From Nymphaea colorata (Eukaryota; Streptophyta; Magnoliopsida; Nymphaeales; Nymphaeaceae), in NCBI RefSeq assembly GCF_008831285.2, contig NC_045143.1, forward strand, positions 8,751,503 through 8,815,502: a stretch of 64,000 nucleotides of DNA, read 5' to 3'. Numbering within the stretch: the first letter of the stretch is position 1; every line of letters begins with the position of its first letter. This document shows, piece after piece, positions 47,975 through 60,099 of the stretch. Below the pieces are notes generated by a model, which worked only from the letters and a program-made list of their open reading frames with translations, did no database searches and had not been told where the DNA came from. The position numbers and the translations under genes were made by a program.

Positions 47975-50150
47975 TCACTGAAGACGGGTAGCAGAGACCC
48001 TCTCCTCGTCCGTGAGAGCATGACGAAAGTGGCAGCGATGGCCGTATGGACAGGTCTCTCCGGCAACCACCATCTTGCAGAGCTCTGTTTTGTAGCGAGG
48101 GTGGCGGATGACAGGTCGAAGTTCCTCGATGCCGTGAGCGAACTGGCAGTGGTCGTTGTAGGGGCATTCCCCGCTCTGCTGCCACTTGTTGCATAACTCG
48201 GTCTTGAATGTCCCCTGCTTGAATGCCTCCACCTCCACTTCAGACGCCTCCTCCTTCCCGCTCGAAACGCGAACCCTCTGCTTCATTATTGACGCCAAGC
48301 GCACACAGCCAAACACAAATCTTACATGTTAATAGCCAAGTCAAATTGAGGTGCACCATTAAATGAAACTAAAAGCCAGCTTAACCAAATATTTGTATGC
48401 GTGCAGATGTCTTCAGTTACTGAATACGCGGAAATTCCTAGTGCGATCAGGAACTTACTAACACTGTGAGCCTGCCACCCACGGCAGGACCTAAAGACCA
48501 AACTGCCATATTCAGCCATGAGGGATCAAAGGGAGAAGAGAAGTGTTGACAGTACACCCATCTGAGCTATGGGAACAGTTGTTCATGGTCTAGAGCACCC
48601 AATATAAGGATGATCTTCAATCATTTTCAGTTTTACGACGATTCTCTTGAGTTAAAATTTTCCATGCCATCCGCCATTTCACATGATCGATGGTCGATGG
48701 TGCTAGCGATTTGACCATATATGCCTCCCCGATCTTGCTTGATAAAGGTGTTATGTTAAAGAGACCGGGAACATGTCAAGAACCAAATCAAGTGCATTGT
48801 GGGACTCACGGTTTGAGTGACAGGTGCTTTACTGTAGGAGGGCAATGTCGCATACTTAGTGCAACGTGATCGCACCTAATCCGCCCCCACATTAGGTGAA
48901 GGCTCACCCGCTATATCATCCTCATTTCCCCCTTCATTCTCAAACTCATGATTGACCGCTGATGTGGATCAATATAGACCTGACGGAGGCCATCACTCAG
49001 TTTAATAAGCATAATATCAAAACATTCAAAAGAAAACATGCACATATGACCCCTCAACATCCAACAAATGGATGGCGGTAGTAACCGTTTGCATTGAAAA
49101 TTTTATTTTTTTGGTCAAAAAATACGTTTCAGGTTTTGATTCAGGTAATGGGGACCCCGTTTAAGAAAATATGATACGAAGTTTCATACAGAAAGACCCG
49201 TTCCAAACCTACATGTGTGGTCTGCTCCCATTATTATGTAGACATGCCATTCTTTTGTCTGACATAACGAGCCAGATCAGATACGAAGGGTCCGGGGTTT
49301 AATTAGGTAACGAGGTTGGCGCTTGGATGCTCATCCGGTGGCAGCTAAAGGGGCATTAGTATAAAGTTTTCAACCTAAGGAAGCCATCACCCTTCCCTCC
49401 CCTCGCAGTAAAGCTCACCAAATAACCAACCGGTCCAAATCAATCGCCATCATCATGATTCTGGATGGTAGAAGATGATCGCCACAGCAAACACAACAAA
49501 ACAAAACGTGAGGGGAAAGTAAAGCTTACCATCCCAGAAACCGGACTGGAGAGTCGGACTCGGCTCGGGTGATTTGAGATTCTCCCGCTCCTGCCTGGCT
49601 GGCTCATTTTCAGGAACCCTGCCGATCGAATAGCTATGCTTTTCGGAAGTGCGATACGACCGGTGCCGCTCGTCCCCGTCGACTCCGCCGCCGCTACCAT
49701 GCGCGCATTATCGATGGGGGGAGGTTCCTCGAAGCTCAGCACGCTCGTTGGACTGCTGTCCGTCAATCCAGCAGGAAGCCCTCCTCCCAGGGTGTCATCT
49801 TCAATGTTGAGCCGCTGGAATTCAGCGAGAAAAGGAACAGAAGAGGAGGCAGGATAAGCGAGGTATCCTTGACTCCAGAACGAGCTGTTGAACATGCTGA
49901 GCTTCCGCGTGAGATCCGCGTTTGCCTCCCGAAGCATTTCGTTTTCTTCTCGTAGAGCAGCAACCTCCATGGCTGCCTCCCGCAGGCGCCAATGGTACCT
50001 CTCAGCCATCTCCTTATAGTTGAAAGTTAAGCAAGTCAAGGTGCTGATATCCTCTTGCCGTGGAGAAGTAGGCTCCGGGGCGATGGTAATGGCGGTGCTG
50101 TACCCTGAGGTACGGGCGGCACCGCTGCTTGAGCTGTTTGTTGGCTCCAT
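47975..50150 (-). CDS. tandem CCCH zinc-finger protein (C3H14/15, TTP-like)
   Basis: Two minus-strand coding exons: 49530-50150 (621 nt) and 47975-48280 (or 48277). The product is 307-308 aa, close to Arabidopsis C3H14/C3H15. The N-terminus has a Ser-rich stretch, then [20 protein letters not shown] and a coiled-coil [15 protein letters not shown]. The conserved LPKSIAIRS sits before the junction. The last exon carries two C-X8-C-X5-C-X3-H fingers, each led by KTELC ([12 protein letters not shown]... and [12 protein letters not shown]...), separated by the invariant [13 protein letters not shown] linker. Such tandem fingers bind AU-rich mRNA elements and DNA, and family members act in stress and secondary-wall control. 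The acceptor is a NAGNAG (AAG/CAG), so one Gln may be optional. A leader intron precedes the start (acceptor at 50175-50177, donor near 50836), and the leader exon lies at about 50837-51110. Confidence 0.9.
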
Positions 50151-50836
50151 CCGTTGTCGTTTCCTCAACAAAACCTGCAATGCATTGGCCGGTCATATAT
50201 GTTCGTCGTTCGAATATTATATTCATTAGAGAAGATCAGGCGTATTAACTCATCTGAATCCAAAAACGAACGAGAAAGGTTGAGATGTAAGTAAACAAGA
50301 GAAACCTCAAGGAAGGAAGCATATGTAACAAGAAAACAACGAATAACTAACGAGAAATTTCAGCCAAAGGGGGAAAAGTAAAACTCAGAATAGGAACGAA
50401 CAAAGGACCGACAATTTCCTCAAGAAACGGAGGTCGAATCGCATGAACAAAGGGAAATGCGCTAGAAAGTCGATACCTGAACCAGAAATCCTTCAAATAC
50501 CCAGGCTCAGAGCGTCGATTAAAACCCAAAACATGATTCGTTGTCACCCTTCTCGAAAGAAAGCCATAAGTAAGAGGAAAAACCACAGACGAAAAGGAAG
50601 ATTTCAGCGCTTCAACAACGACGCTCGTAGAAGAATCCAAAAACTTCAACGAATTTTAGAATTAAAATACCGAACACAAAAAACCTTCCAAACTTCGCCC
50701 CTCTTCCCGTTCAGTAACAGCAGTTCTTAAAACACACAGCAAGCAATCGAATAAAAGCAGCAGCTCACGGAGCAAAGTAAAACAACGAGAGAGAGAGAGA
50801 AAGAGAGAAATGAGAAAAAGAGATAACGATTCGCAC

Positions 50837-51110
50837 CTCAGAGCTCCAATTAATGGCTTCCCTTGGAGTTAAAGAAGCCTGGAACAACTCAATCGTCACA
50901 GACAGAGAGAGAGAGACAGAGAATTGAGATACGAATGCCTAGGGCGTCTCGACTCTATAGGATCGAAGAGAGTGAAATCGACAAAGCTCCGAAATCATAC
51001 AGCACTCCCGCTCCTTCTCCTGCTTCCGATCTTCTTCTCCACTTCTTCTTGGCTCTGCTCAGCAAGAGACAAGGGGACAGAGAGAGAGAGAGAGAGAGAG
51101 CGCTACTGTA
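50837..51110 (-). other. 5' UTR exon of the CCCH gene, with a 19-codon uORF
   Basis: On the minus strand a CT-rich leader (long (TC)n at about 51079-51100) ends at a plausible donor (CTGAG/gtgcga, 50831-50836). The next exon starts at 50174 (GTTTTGTTG) and the main ATG is at 50148-50150. An upstream ORF runs from ATG 50996-50998 to TAG 50939-50941 (19 codons, starting MISELCRFHS). Whether transcripts include it depends on the start site, which I cannot see. Confidence 0.5.
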
Positions 51111-51820
51111 AGAAGAAGCAGGTGCGCGCCAAACAATATATATGAAATGATGACACGGGACGTGCTGCAGCGACAGGGAGCTCGGGTCAGTTACACTTTC
51201 AACAGAATGAGGGTGGGGCCCTCCATATCAAATCCAGACTCGAATCGGGTCCGATGGTTGATCAGTTTGACAAGTCCAAACAAGAACAGGGAATGATGTT
51301 TAAGTTTGGATCCACTGTTTAATGGATCCGTGGCATAATTGAGTCGGCTTTAGCAGACCCAGACTTCGACTCAGCTTTTCGGAAATGAACATTTGAAATC
51401 GAACCCAGATCCAATTGGGATAAGATCTGAATCTTACCACAAGGCCGGTCGGATCCTTATAGAATCTCGGATTTGGTTTCATCCCTTCACCTCCCTTCAA
51501 GTATTTTTTGAAAGAGTCAATTTCTATGAAATAATTAGTTTCAATGTGCGATCTTCGCTTAGCAACTAAGAGATGCATGATAAGAAATGACTTCAAGCTC
51601 AATCTTTTCAACTACTTGAGGGCAGATATGTTTGTTCTTTTATACATGTCATTTTGTTCATGAAAAAATCACATAATTCAAAATAAATGTTTGGCTGCAC
51701 AAGTTTTTTTTAACGTCCCAATTGTGTTCCAGTTTTACAATTAAAAAAAAAAATCCACTTTAGTACTTCTAGCTTGGAGAGGTCTGTGTCCAAATAATTT
51801 CCACCTTTGCTCGAGGAGAA
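51111..51820. other. intergenic/promoter side of the CCCH gene
   Basis: Nothing beyond the promoter flank is recognised. Short ORFs have no domain. Confidence 0.4.
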
Positions 51821-52172
51821 AGTAAGGATATCAACAGATCGAATTCGGATTGTATATATCTTTAATCATATCTGCTTTTTTAGATATTTTCGGATTCGAA
51901 TTTGAATAAAGAAAAGTCATATCCGAATCTGAAGTCCGATTTTACAATTCGAATCTGATTTTTATATTTATATCCGAATTTTGAGTTGGATTTAGCCAAT
52001 TTTCAAAATTTGATAGTATTAGATATAAGATATTTGTCTAAAAATGAATTCAATCCGAATCCATATTCGAATGTGATCGGATATCTGATGTTAAATTTTG
52101 TTTCTATATCTGATTTTTTTGGATTGGTTCGTTAGATATCCAATTCAAATAGGATATATTGACATTCCTACC
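51821..52172. mobile_element. MITE, TIR family 'AGTAGGGATGTCAA', diverged copy
   Basis: The left end is 'agtaaggatatcaac' and the right end is 'ttgacattcctacc' (reverse complement GGTAGGAATGTCAA), an imperfect 14-base terminal inverted repeat. The interior is made of repeated 'atccgaat', 'tcggat' and 'gatatc' motifs in the same order as in the 63167-63590 copy ('gaataaagaaaagtcatatcc', 'caaaatttgatagtattagat'). No ORF is present. Confidence 0.7.
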
Positions 52173-52752
52173 AGGAATCAGCACAGTGGTTGCAATTAAC
52201 CTTGGTTTTGGTTGTTGGAAAGTTTTCCCTGTTATTTCTTTTCATTTGTTACGTTTCCCAGCTCTCTCTCTCTCTCCTCCCCCCCTTCCCAGGAAGGGGC
52301 ACAGTGGCTGCACTTGTTTTTTTTATGTATACAGTAAGTTGTTCGAGTTGTCACCCTTAGCTCAGTAGTAACATGCAGTAAGTTTCTGCAAAGCTGAAAT
52401 ACATAAAACAAGTGCAGCATTAGCAACAAAGCAAATAAAATAATGACTTCAATAACACATGCTGATACCAATATCTTACAAGCATTCAATAGCATTAGAC
52501 TTTACGGCATTTAATCTAAAGTTGTAAAATCTCTCCCGTATCAGAAAGAAGCAGCGCTATGGACAGCTTTTTTTTTTTTAAAAAAAAAAAAAAACAATGA
52601 ATATTCGCAACAAGGAAAGGTGGTAGGCCTCTACAACTAATCTCTTCTCTCCAACTTTCAGGCTCAAGGACACACCCTAATTCCCATTTATTTACATTCC
52701 ACAGGGTCAGAAAATAATCTAAGTCCTCTCCTTTCGGAGCTCAAAACTCCCT

Positions 52753-55700
52753 TCAAAGAAGAGGCATTGGCTTACTATTGCAGTTAAGTTGTGCGATGAC
52801 TCCATCTACTTTTTGCCTAACGTATGCATTTTTGAGTCTCCCAGTCAGATCAACAAGAAGAACTCTAGCCTGAATACCATATGCATCCACCATTCGGTTG
52901 TCCATAAAAATCTTCTCCAACAGATTCAGGGCCGCCTCCTTGATTGCTGCATTCTCCCTCCCTACAAGGTCTAAGATTGGGTAGATGGCACCAGCATCAG
53001 ACAGAACTCTCACTGCCTCAAAGACCATTGTTCCATCAACCAATGTAGCCAATGCCTGCAGTGCAGCAAGTGCAGCTTTATCACCATCTTGCAAAACATT
53101 TACTAGTTCTGACAGAGCATTAGCCTTCAGCAGACAAAAAGTCGTGGCTGTATCACAAACACCCCCATGAACTTCACACACAGAAAACCACAATGGCCAA
53201 AGGCACCAAAATCCAGTGTTCACTGGTGTTATGCTAAGTTTAGGTGTACTTGTGGATAAGTTGGTCATAATTGCAGCTGCTCTTGCCTTGGCTGTCTCAG
53301 TTCCAGATTTTAGGAAGTTTACAAGCAAGGGATAAGTACCCATTCGGACCACTGCTCTCTGCATCTCCAAATCCAATTGATTTGTGAACAGAAGGATTAC
53401 CCCAAGTGCATTTTCCTTCAATTCCGAGTTTTGAGAAGAAAGGAGTCTAAAGATCTCGCGTAAAGCATCTAATCTGAACAAAGCATGAGCTACAGCTGGT
53501 GCAGAACTTCGAAGGGATGATAAAATTCCTAGTACTGCTACCTGTAGTTCTGTCCTGCTGTCATCTTTGAGTAAGCTTAAAAAATTCACCAATCTATCCC
53601 CAAAGAGCAGATAATCTGCTAACTTTGTTGTTTCTTCACCACAGAAGCAGAACACCAAGTTAATGGCCATTTCTTGGATTTCATAGTTTGAGTCTTCTAG
53701 GAGAGGCAGAATAATAGAAATGCCATTAGCATCAGAGAAAGCTTTGTTGACAGGTTCTTCCCTTGATCTGCATATACCAACTAATGCCCCTAAAGCCAGC
53801 CTCCTAATCACATGGTTTGAAATTGGATTTTGCTGAAGGCATAGCAAGTTGGTGACTATAGGTTGCAGGTCTAAAGCAACAGCACATGCATCAACAAGAA
53901 ATTGAATGCAACTGCTTGCCACAAGCCGCTCAAGGATCACGGCACAACTTTCCCTAATGAGGGTAGAGATGTGGGCTGAAAACAATAAATCAAGAATGTA
54001 AGGGACAGCACCTGCACTTGCTATGTACTTTTTGTTCTCTTGGCAGGCGGATAACTTGGCTAGAACTCCCAAAGACACAGCTTTTGATTCAAGATTTCCA
54101 GATATCATGGCTACCAGCGGAGGGACTACCCCTTCCTCACCAAGAACCTTTAAGTTCTCATTGACCAATTCCATTTCCAGAAGGGCTTTAGCCAGCAACA
54201 ATCTTGATGATTCTGGCCCTACAGTGTGCAATAACAGAATCACAAATTATTCATATGCAGCACAGCATAACGAATGTGAATTTATTTGCAGGTGGCATCT
54301 TCAAAGTTCCAGGATGCTATCATGCAAAACACCAAATGAGAAACACATAAAAATGATTTTTTTAATTGCAAACTCATACTAAAATTACAATGATGCCTGA
54401 TGATTCTGTTTGGATTCCTACATTAAGTGATTTAGGGAAAATATAATTTGACCCAGTGGGCCTGGTCATGCATAAACCTTCAGCTTAACTTGTTAAAAAA
54501 ACAACCAAAAATATTTTCCCTAATGCTGAAGCGTGCATAGGCTGGATAAACTACAAGTCTACAAGTAGGACCAGCATTAAAGCATAATACAAATAGACAG
54601 ACAACCATATGACTAAAAGGAGTCGTTGACCGTTTGACAGATAAAATATAAAAAAAACATGCCATAAGTGGCCCGTTACCATTCTGCTTTAAGAATTATT
54701 TAATGACTAGCAGTAGCGTAGCCAGAAAACTAAAACAAGAGGTGCACAATATTTACTAAAACAAAAACATAATTACTATTAAATAAGAAATGTTTGCTTA
54801 TGCCCCATTCACTGTACTACAAAAAGAGCGGAGAGAGAGGAAGGAAAGGGATCAACCCACTTAAAATTTCTGCAAAAAGTAAACACTCATGCTTTTCTGA
54901 GAGAGAGAGGGAGGGGATCCACTCACTTCAATTTATTGGAAAAAGGAAATCTGGTTTTTCTAGAGAAGGGGGCATTCTAAGGAAATAGATGGGCCAAGAG
55001 GCCCAAACCCAGTTTTACTTGACTAGGCTCATCAAATGCTGAAACAAACGGATAACAGCACCAAGCGAGTAACCTACAAAGCCCATGGCCATAAACTTTT
55101 TATTTCCATGTGAAAAGGGTGGACTTACCTTGCTCAAGACGATTGCTAAGTGGCTTATACCAATTTGCTGCTGCAACTCGAACAATATTATCATCTTCAC
55201 CACAAATACACCACAAAATTGCTTCTGCCTTTTCAGCCGATCCTCGTACAGAACCTTTTAAAAGGGTAACAAGTAAATGAATTGCAGTGCTCTGTTGGCT
55301 TATGGTGTCATATACTGGTCTGTTCAATTTAGGTCCATCATACAGAAGCTCAAACAACAATTCAACTGCAGGCTTTGATATACTGGGGTTCTGATCCAGG
55401 CATTTCACAACTTGATCAATACCTCCAGAATCAACAAATCTCTCCTGTATGTATTGTTTACACATCAAATTTCCAGAGAGAGTATTAAAAAAGGTAAACA
55501 TACAACTCTTGCTTGTCAACTAAGAATTTGGTGCAACCAGAAGTTAACAAGAAAATGCACAACAGCAACACAAGTTAGTGAATTCCGTATATTCATCTCA
55601 GAATCTCTATCGAACATAAAACGGCAATCCAATGCTTCAAATTCATTCAAAGCAACAAGATATCTCACAAAATCAACTTAAAGCAATAAAATTGCTGGTT

Positions 55701-58700
55701 TAAGATGGATCATTGAACCATCAACTCCATGGTCTAAAAGTAACTTTATTGCCAGGAAAGCCTTTCTCCTATCAGACTCTTGAAGCTCAATTGTCTATGA
55801 CAAGATAAAACAAATATAACAACTAAATTTTGTGGTATACATTATTTGTTAATGAAAGTTGATTAAGATGAAAAGAAATGCTAAAACTGCAACGCCATAA
55901 AGAGTATTCTTAAGTATTTAGAGATGGCAGGTGTCGTTAGATAGCAACACTTCATGCTTCTTAGGAACAAAAAGTTCAACATGAATCTTCAGAATTGTTG
56001 TATTGAATATAGATTTCATGATTCAACACAGCAATTGCTGTCGTATGAACAAGCAGACTTGTCTAAATAAAAGTCAAATAAGCAACATGATAAACAGAAG
56101 GATGGCCGTAACTGAATTAATTGTGCCATTAGCAGCTAACAACAGAACACTTCGAAAAAATGGTTTTTGTAAAAACCTGGTTTTCTGAAAACATTTTTTT
56201 TAATGAGTTTTCAAAATCTGGTTTGTGTGTTTGGATGACACCTTGAAAACTAGGTTTTCAAAACCTGGTTTCTGTTTGGATGACAAAAAAATGAGTTTTG
56301 GAAAGTGCCCTTAATGATTAATTTCAGCTGAATGGCAGTTAATAGTCCATTAATTTAAACTGAAAGGTAGATTTAGAGAGCGAGAGAGAGAGAGAGAGAG
56401 AGAAATTATGGATTTCAAAGGAACTAAATTGTACAAGTAGGCAAGGAAAAAGAGAAAAAAATTGAAGAAATATTCATCTGAAAAATATGTCGGTATATCT
56501 CATTAAATATGACATAAATTAAACATGGGATTTGGGGAGGTTAAAAAATAATAATTTATTTTGTAAGTTAAAAGTGAACTAATAGTGGCTTGTGTATCTC
56601 ATTAAATGTATAACTATCTTCTCTCACTAACAAAAAAGAAAGAAAGTAAGATTGGCTTCTTATAAATAGAACACAATCTAAAATGGCCCTTAGAAATAAT
56701 AAAGATTTGAAGCTGATGTCGATTTTGAGCACAGTAATTACAAAAACAACAGAACGCTTGCATGCAACTCGGTTATAATAGGCAATGCAGCTGCATGTAT
56801 AATAATGCAATTACTCATGCAGGCATAATTGCATACGTAATAATGAAGTTGCGTGTTATTTTATTTTAAGGCAACGAAAAGGTAGACAAAATGCATTATT
56901 TTATTTCAGAGCAACACTGTTTTTCACTCAATATTATCAAATTAAAATACATGTTTAGCAGTGCTCTCTTGGCCTTATGATGTCATATACTGGACTATTC
57001 AATTTATGTCCATCGTACAGAAGCTCAAATCAACAGCAGGCTTTGATGTACTGGGGTTCCAATCTAGGCATCTCACGACTTGATCAATACCTTTAAAATC
57101 AAAAGCTCAAAATGCAAAACATGCATTTTAATATGATAATATTGAGTTAAAAACAGTGTTGCTCTCTTGTTTTATCATATGGATCGGAACCCCAGTATTG
57201 TTTCACTCTGTTTTATTATCATCATCTTCACACACACCAGAAAATGCATTGAGGGAGACAAAATAGTGTTTTTGAGTGAAAAACCTGCGCCCCCCAGGTT
57301 TTTCATTCAAAGCATGTAAACGTCATTTGCTGTAAATGAAGTTTTCTGAAAACGTTGTTTTGATTGCAACCAAACACACCCAAAATGGTGTTTTGGAGGC
57401 AAAACACCATTTACATCCAAAACACTATTTTTGGGCATGCAACCAAACACACCCTTAGATATTCAGATCAGAGAAGAAGCATGCATAGAGTCCTAGATAT
57501 GTCCGATGCTGATCAGCATTCATGTCTCACCAGTCAAAGTTTCTTCTTTCTTCAAAAACAAAAACACAATGTGTTTGTTTCTAACAAAGTAAGTCTACTC
57601 TTTGCCCCAATTTTAAGGTTCCAATGAATCTCTATATCAAATCGTAAAACTAAAGGAAAAAAAATCTCATCATTGCTTTGCATCCACATCTAGTTTGCAA
57701 TGCCTCTACTGAAGTCTTCCAAAACAGAGATTAACCATTTAAAGAAAGCCAGCAAATATTAAACAACTACAATTTTTTTTAGCAACTATTCTAATGGTGC
57801 TGGTGGTTAATGAAACCAATATATCATAGATACAAATGCACATAATGAACAGCAAAAGGTCAACTGCAGCTTATTTCTCACCTTATTCCTCGGGTGGTCC
57901 TTAACAAGCCCCATTAATGTAATCAGACCTGTTTCTTCTACAGATTTTTGTGAACTTCCTACAACTGACAGAACTATACTAATCAACCCTTCAGTTGCAA
58001 TCCAATCTTTGTTGATTGGATTCTGTTCAGTTAGCTCCTGTATTTGGTTTAAGGCATCCAAGATACGTGATTCCGTGCCAGAAAGCAGCCTGGATTTGGC
58101 ATTCCTGATCTTCAGACAGTAATTCAGTTCTTGCCACTCTTCAATTGATTCTTTCAAGCGAATATTAGGCCGTAAACTAACATCATCAAGGACTTCACCT
58201 GTTTCAGGGTCACTTGTCTGACCACCATCAATCCAGGCTTTGATGCATGCTCTTTCACATGTGGTACCAGTGCAAAGACTTACTGGGTCAATCATCACGT
58301 TTCCACCTATGGGGCAGATAAATGACCTAAAAGGGGGTATGTGGTCATCTTCAGTCGTGAACTTCTTAATGGTTTGAACCCTTCTAAAGTACAGCATTTC
58401 TACTTCTTCCTGATTATTCACTGCGTCAGCCCTGGAAAGGAGAGCTATAACCTGCTCCAAGAAACACTCTTCTGCTCTTTCTTTGCGGGCTGCTGCTTCT
58501 TCTTTCTCATGCTTAAAGCTAGCAATTTCCTTGTTTATCTCCAATGGCTCAACCGGCACACCTACTGCTCTTGCTATCTCTTCTAACAGATCATTTGCAA
58601 AGCCTTGGTCAGTCTTATGCTCCTTGAGGCCCTGCTGTAGTTTCTCAAGTATCCTAACCTGTGACAGTGAGGCCTCAAATTCTGCCTTCTGCATCTCATG

Positions 58701-59114
58701 ATGCAATTGATGGACCCTCTCACTCATGTCGGACAACACCTCAGAGCTTGCAAGGGATAAACTAGCCAAAGACCTACCAATGTTCCTTGTGACATCTTGT
58801 ACTTCCTTAACAATGTGCCTACACTTAATGAGTAAGTAGAATCGAGACCGGTTCTTATACTTGTCTACCAACTCCTTCGCCTTATTGATATCACTCTTCA
58901 GACTCTCAAGTGCATGCCTAACAGCCTGTGAGTCCTTGAGCTCCCTCAACTGTAATTCTTTCAAAACAGGCTCAATGTCGCACAAGTATTTTGATAGAAC
59001 CTTGAAGCTTTCCTTCTCAATAACAACATCCTTGGCAGCTAATGCAGTCCTTAGTACTTGCTCAGCTAATAAAGCCAAAAAGGTACCTACGGGAACAATT
59101 TCCAGCCCTAACAT
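52753..59114 (-). CDS. U-box and ARM-repeat E3 ubiquitin ligase (PUB42/43/44 type)
   Basis: Three minus-strand coding exons: 57882-59114 (411 codons), 55129-55444 and 52753-54218. They total 3015 nt, giving 1004 aa, with phases 0 and 1 closing. The N-terminal helical region (about 1-250) contains KDVVIEKESFKVLSK, SRFYLLIKCRHIV and DLLEEIARAVGVPVEP, the UND-type region of this PUB group. The U-box (about 264-335) has FICPIGGNVMIDPVSL, the expected hydrophobic/Pro residues and RPNIRLKESIEEW. It binds E2-ubiquitin. The rest is armadillo-like helical repeats to the end, including the characteristic GFWCLWPLWF and VCEVHGGVC/TTFCLLKA blocks. The length is that of the long PUB42-like members rather than the roughly 811-aa PUB43/44 (recalled). 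The Arabidopsis SAUL1/PUB44 group restrains senescence and cell death at membranes; that role here is inference. The start at 59112-59114 is the first ATG of the exon; a CT-rich leader lies at about 59670-59710. Confidence 0.92.
54700..54975. repeat. repeat in U-box gene intron 2 ('gtagcgtagccag' terminus)
   Basis: It begins 'gcagtagcgtagccagaaa' and 'gaggtgcacaata', similar in kind to the 'gcggagcca' termini at 353, 37555 and 63897. It is followed by two or three (GA)n-led subrepeats ('gagagagaggaaggaaaggg', 'gagagagagggagggga') each ending in 'gcttttct' or 'gtttttct'. No ORF. Confidence 0.4.
56155..56300. repeat. palindromic 'gttttcaaaacctgg' repeat in U-box intron 1
   Basis: Repeated and inverted 'aaaacctggtttt', 'ttttcaaaatctgg' and 'tttggatgacac' strings make this a hairpin-prone block. 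A relative lies at about 63040-63125 ('aaaaccagttttcacaaaac', 'ggtgtcatccaaacac'), in the opposite sense. Probably a short non-autonomous element. Confidence 0.5.
56907..57166. mobile_element. inverted-repeat element carrying a fragment of U-box exon 2
   Basis: The left arm 56907-56956 ('cagagcaacactgttttt' ... 'acatgttt') and right arm 57116-57166 ('aaaacatgcattttaa' ... 'cagtgttgctctc') are inverted repeats of about 50 bases with only a few mismatches. Between them, 56958-57104 is a copy of the U-box gene's exon 2 (55284-55434) in the same orientation, roughly 85-90% alike by eye. It has a one-base insertion and a 6-base deletion, so it cannot encode. This is the arrangement of a gene-fragment-capturing (Pack-type) element. 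Confidence 0.7.
57259..57454. repeat. palindrome-rich MITE-like block in U-box intron 1
   Basis: A perfect 12-base inverted repeat (AAATGGTGTTTT at 57383-57394, AAAACACCATTT at 57401-57412, 6-base loop) is bracketed by a perfect 16-base direct repeat 'gcaaccaaacacaccc' (57366-57381 and 57439-57454). Outside it lies an inverted pair 'aaaatagtgttttt' (57260) and 'aaaacactattttt' (57419). Confidence 0.7.
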
Positions 59115-60099
59115 CGCAAATTTTTCAGTAAGCCCTCCAACAAACAGTAAACATGATCAAACCAAACTCTCATACGAAAGTACAACCAGTTAATTTAAAT
59201 TGGCAAAAGCTACCATTACAGTATTCGATCACGATGACTAGAAAACATGAAAAGTATGCTTGTCCTCATTGGAAACCATAAAATCGAAGGCCACAGATTA
59301 CAGAATTCACTTCACCTAATGAGTACCCAAATGAATTCCTTCCCCCCTCCTCTATAATTAGACACTAGTCGAAAGATAATCTCACCTACCAGCTCTTTAG
59401 TACAACGGAACAGAAATCCACTACCAACAATTGATAGCATAGAAATCGGCACCTTCTATATAACTGAAGCCTTTCACTTCTCGCCCACCTGGAAATCTTG
59501 ATGCCAGACTAAACTTCCCATCACCACCACGAGAAAAGCAAAAGAAAAAATCAAACTTCATCCTACCTTTTTAATCTCAAAGACAAACAAAACGAAAATA
59601 TGTAATCGCTACATGCCAAATTAGTAGACAGACAACAAGACGAGCGAGCCAAAAAATTCATCAAATTAGCAGCGAGAGAGGGAGAGAGAGAGAGAGAGAG
59701 AAACAGAGAAGACACTGCCAAGTTGCCCTGTGTTGACTAAGATGATGGAGTCTATCTTGGAAAGGACGCAGTTGCTTCTGGCAAAGAGCCGAAGACGGAT
59801 CGTCCAGGAGTAATGCGTGAGAACGACCCCGACTCCTGAGGACGAAACGACGAAGTAATACCCACGCGTTGGGCGCCACGGCGATGAAATTGAAACTGTA
59901 AGCAGGTTCGAATTCATTTAACACGAAATCCGAATCCATTTGGCATGGGAAATCCAAATTTGAACCTAAAATATCCGGATAACAGGTCCAACTCCAACTA
60001 GATTGAAAATGAATTTGACCTTGGAGGAATTTGACCGTCTTAAAATTCGAAGTGAATTTTAAAAATGGGACTCCAAAAATGTATTTGTGATATTAGTTA
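59115..60099 (-). promoter_or_regulatory. leader and promoter side of the U-box gene
   Basis: On the minus strand a (TC)n tract at about 59682-59702 marks a probable 5' leader, with a GC-richer stretch up to about 59900. No ATG upstream of 59114 continues into the main frame without a stop that I could find. A leader intron is possible but its ends are not fixed. Beyond 59950 the sequence is AT-rich intergenic DNA. Confidence 0.4.

Noticed and set aside
48322-48519. Possible N-terminal exon (65 codons) for the zinc-finger exon
   Set aside because: Its phase does not fit the acceptor, and the exon at 49530-50150 matches the family N-terminus and joins in phase.
50347-50649. 100-codon minus-strand ORF
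   Set aside because: It lies inside the 5' UTR intron of the CCCH gene and has no recognisable domain.
58341-59193. Several plus-strand ORFs over the U-box first exon
   Set aside because: They are shadows antisense to a 411-codon conserved exon.
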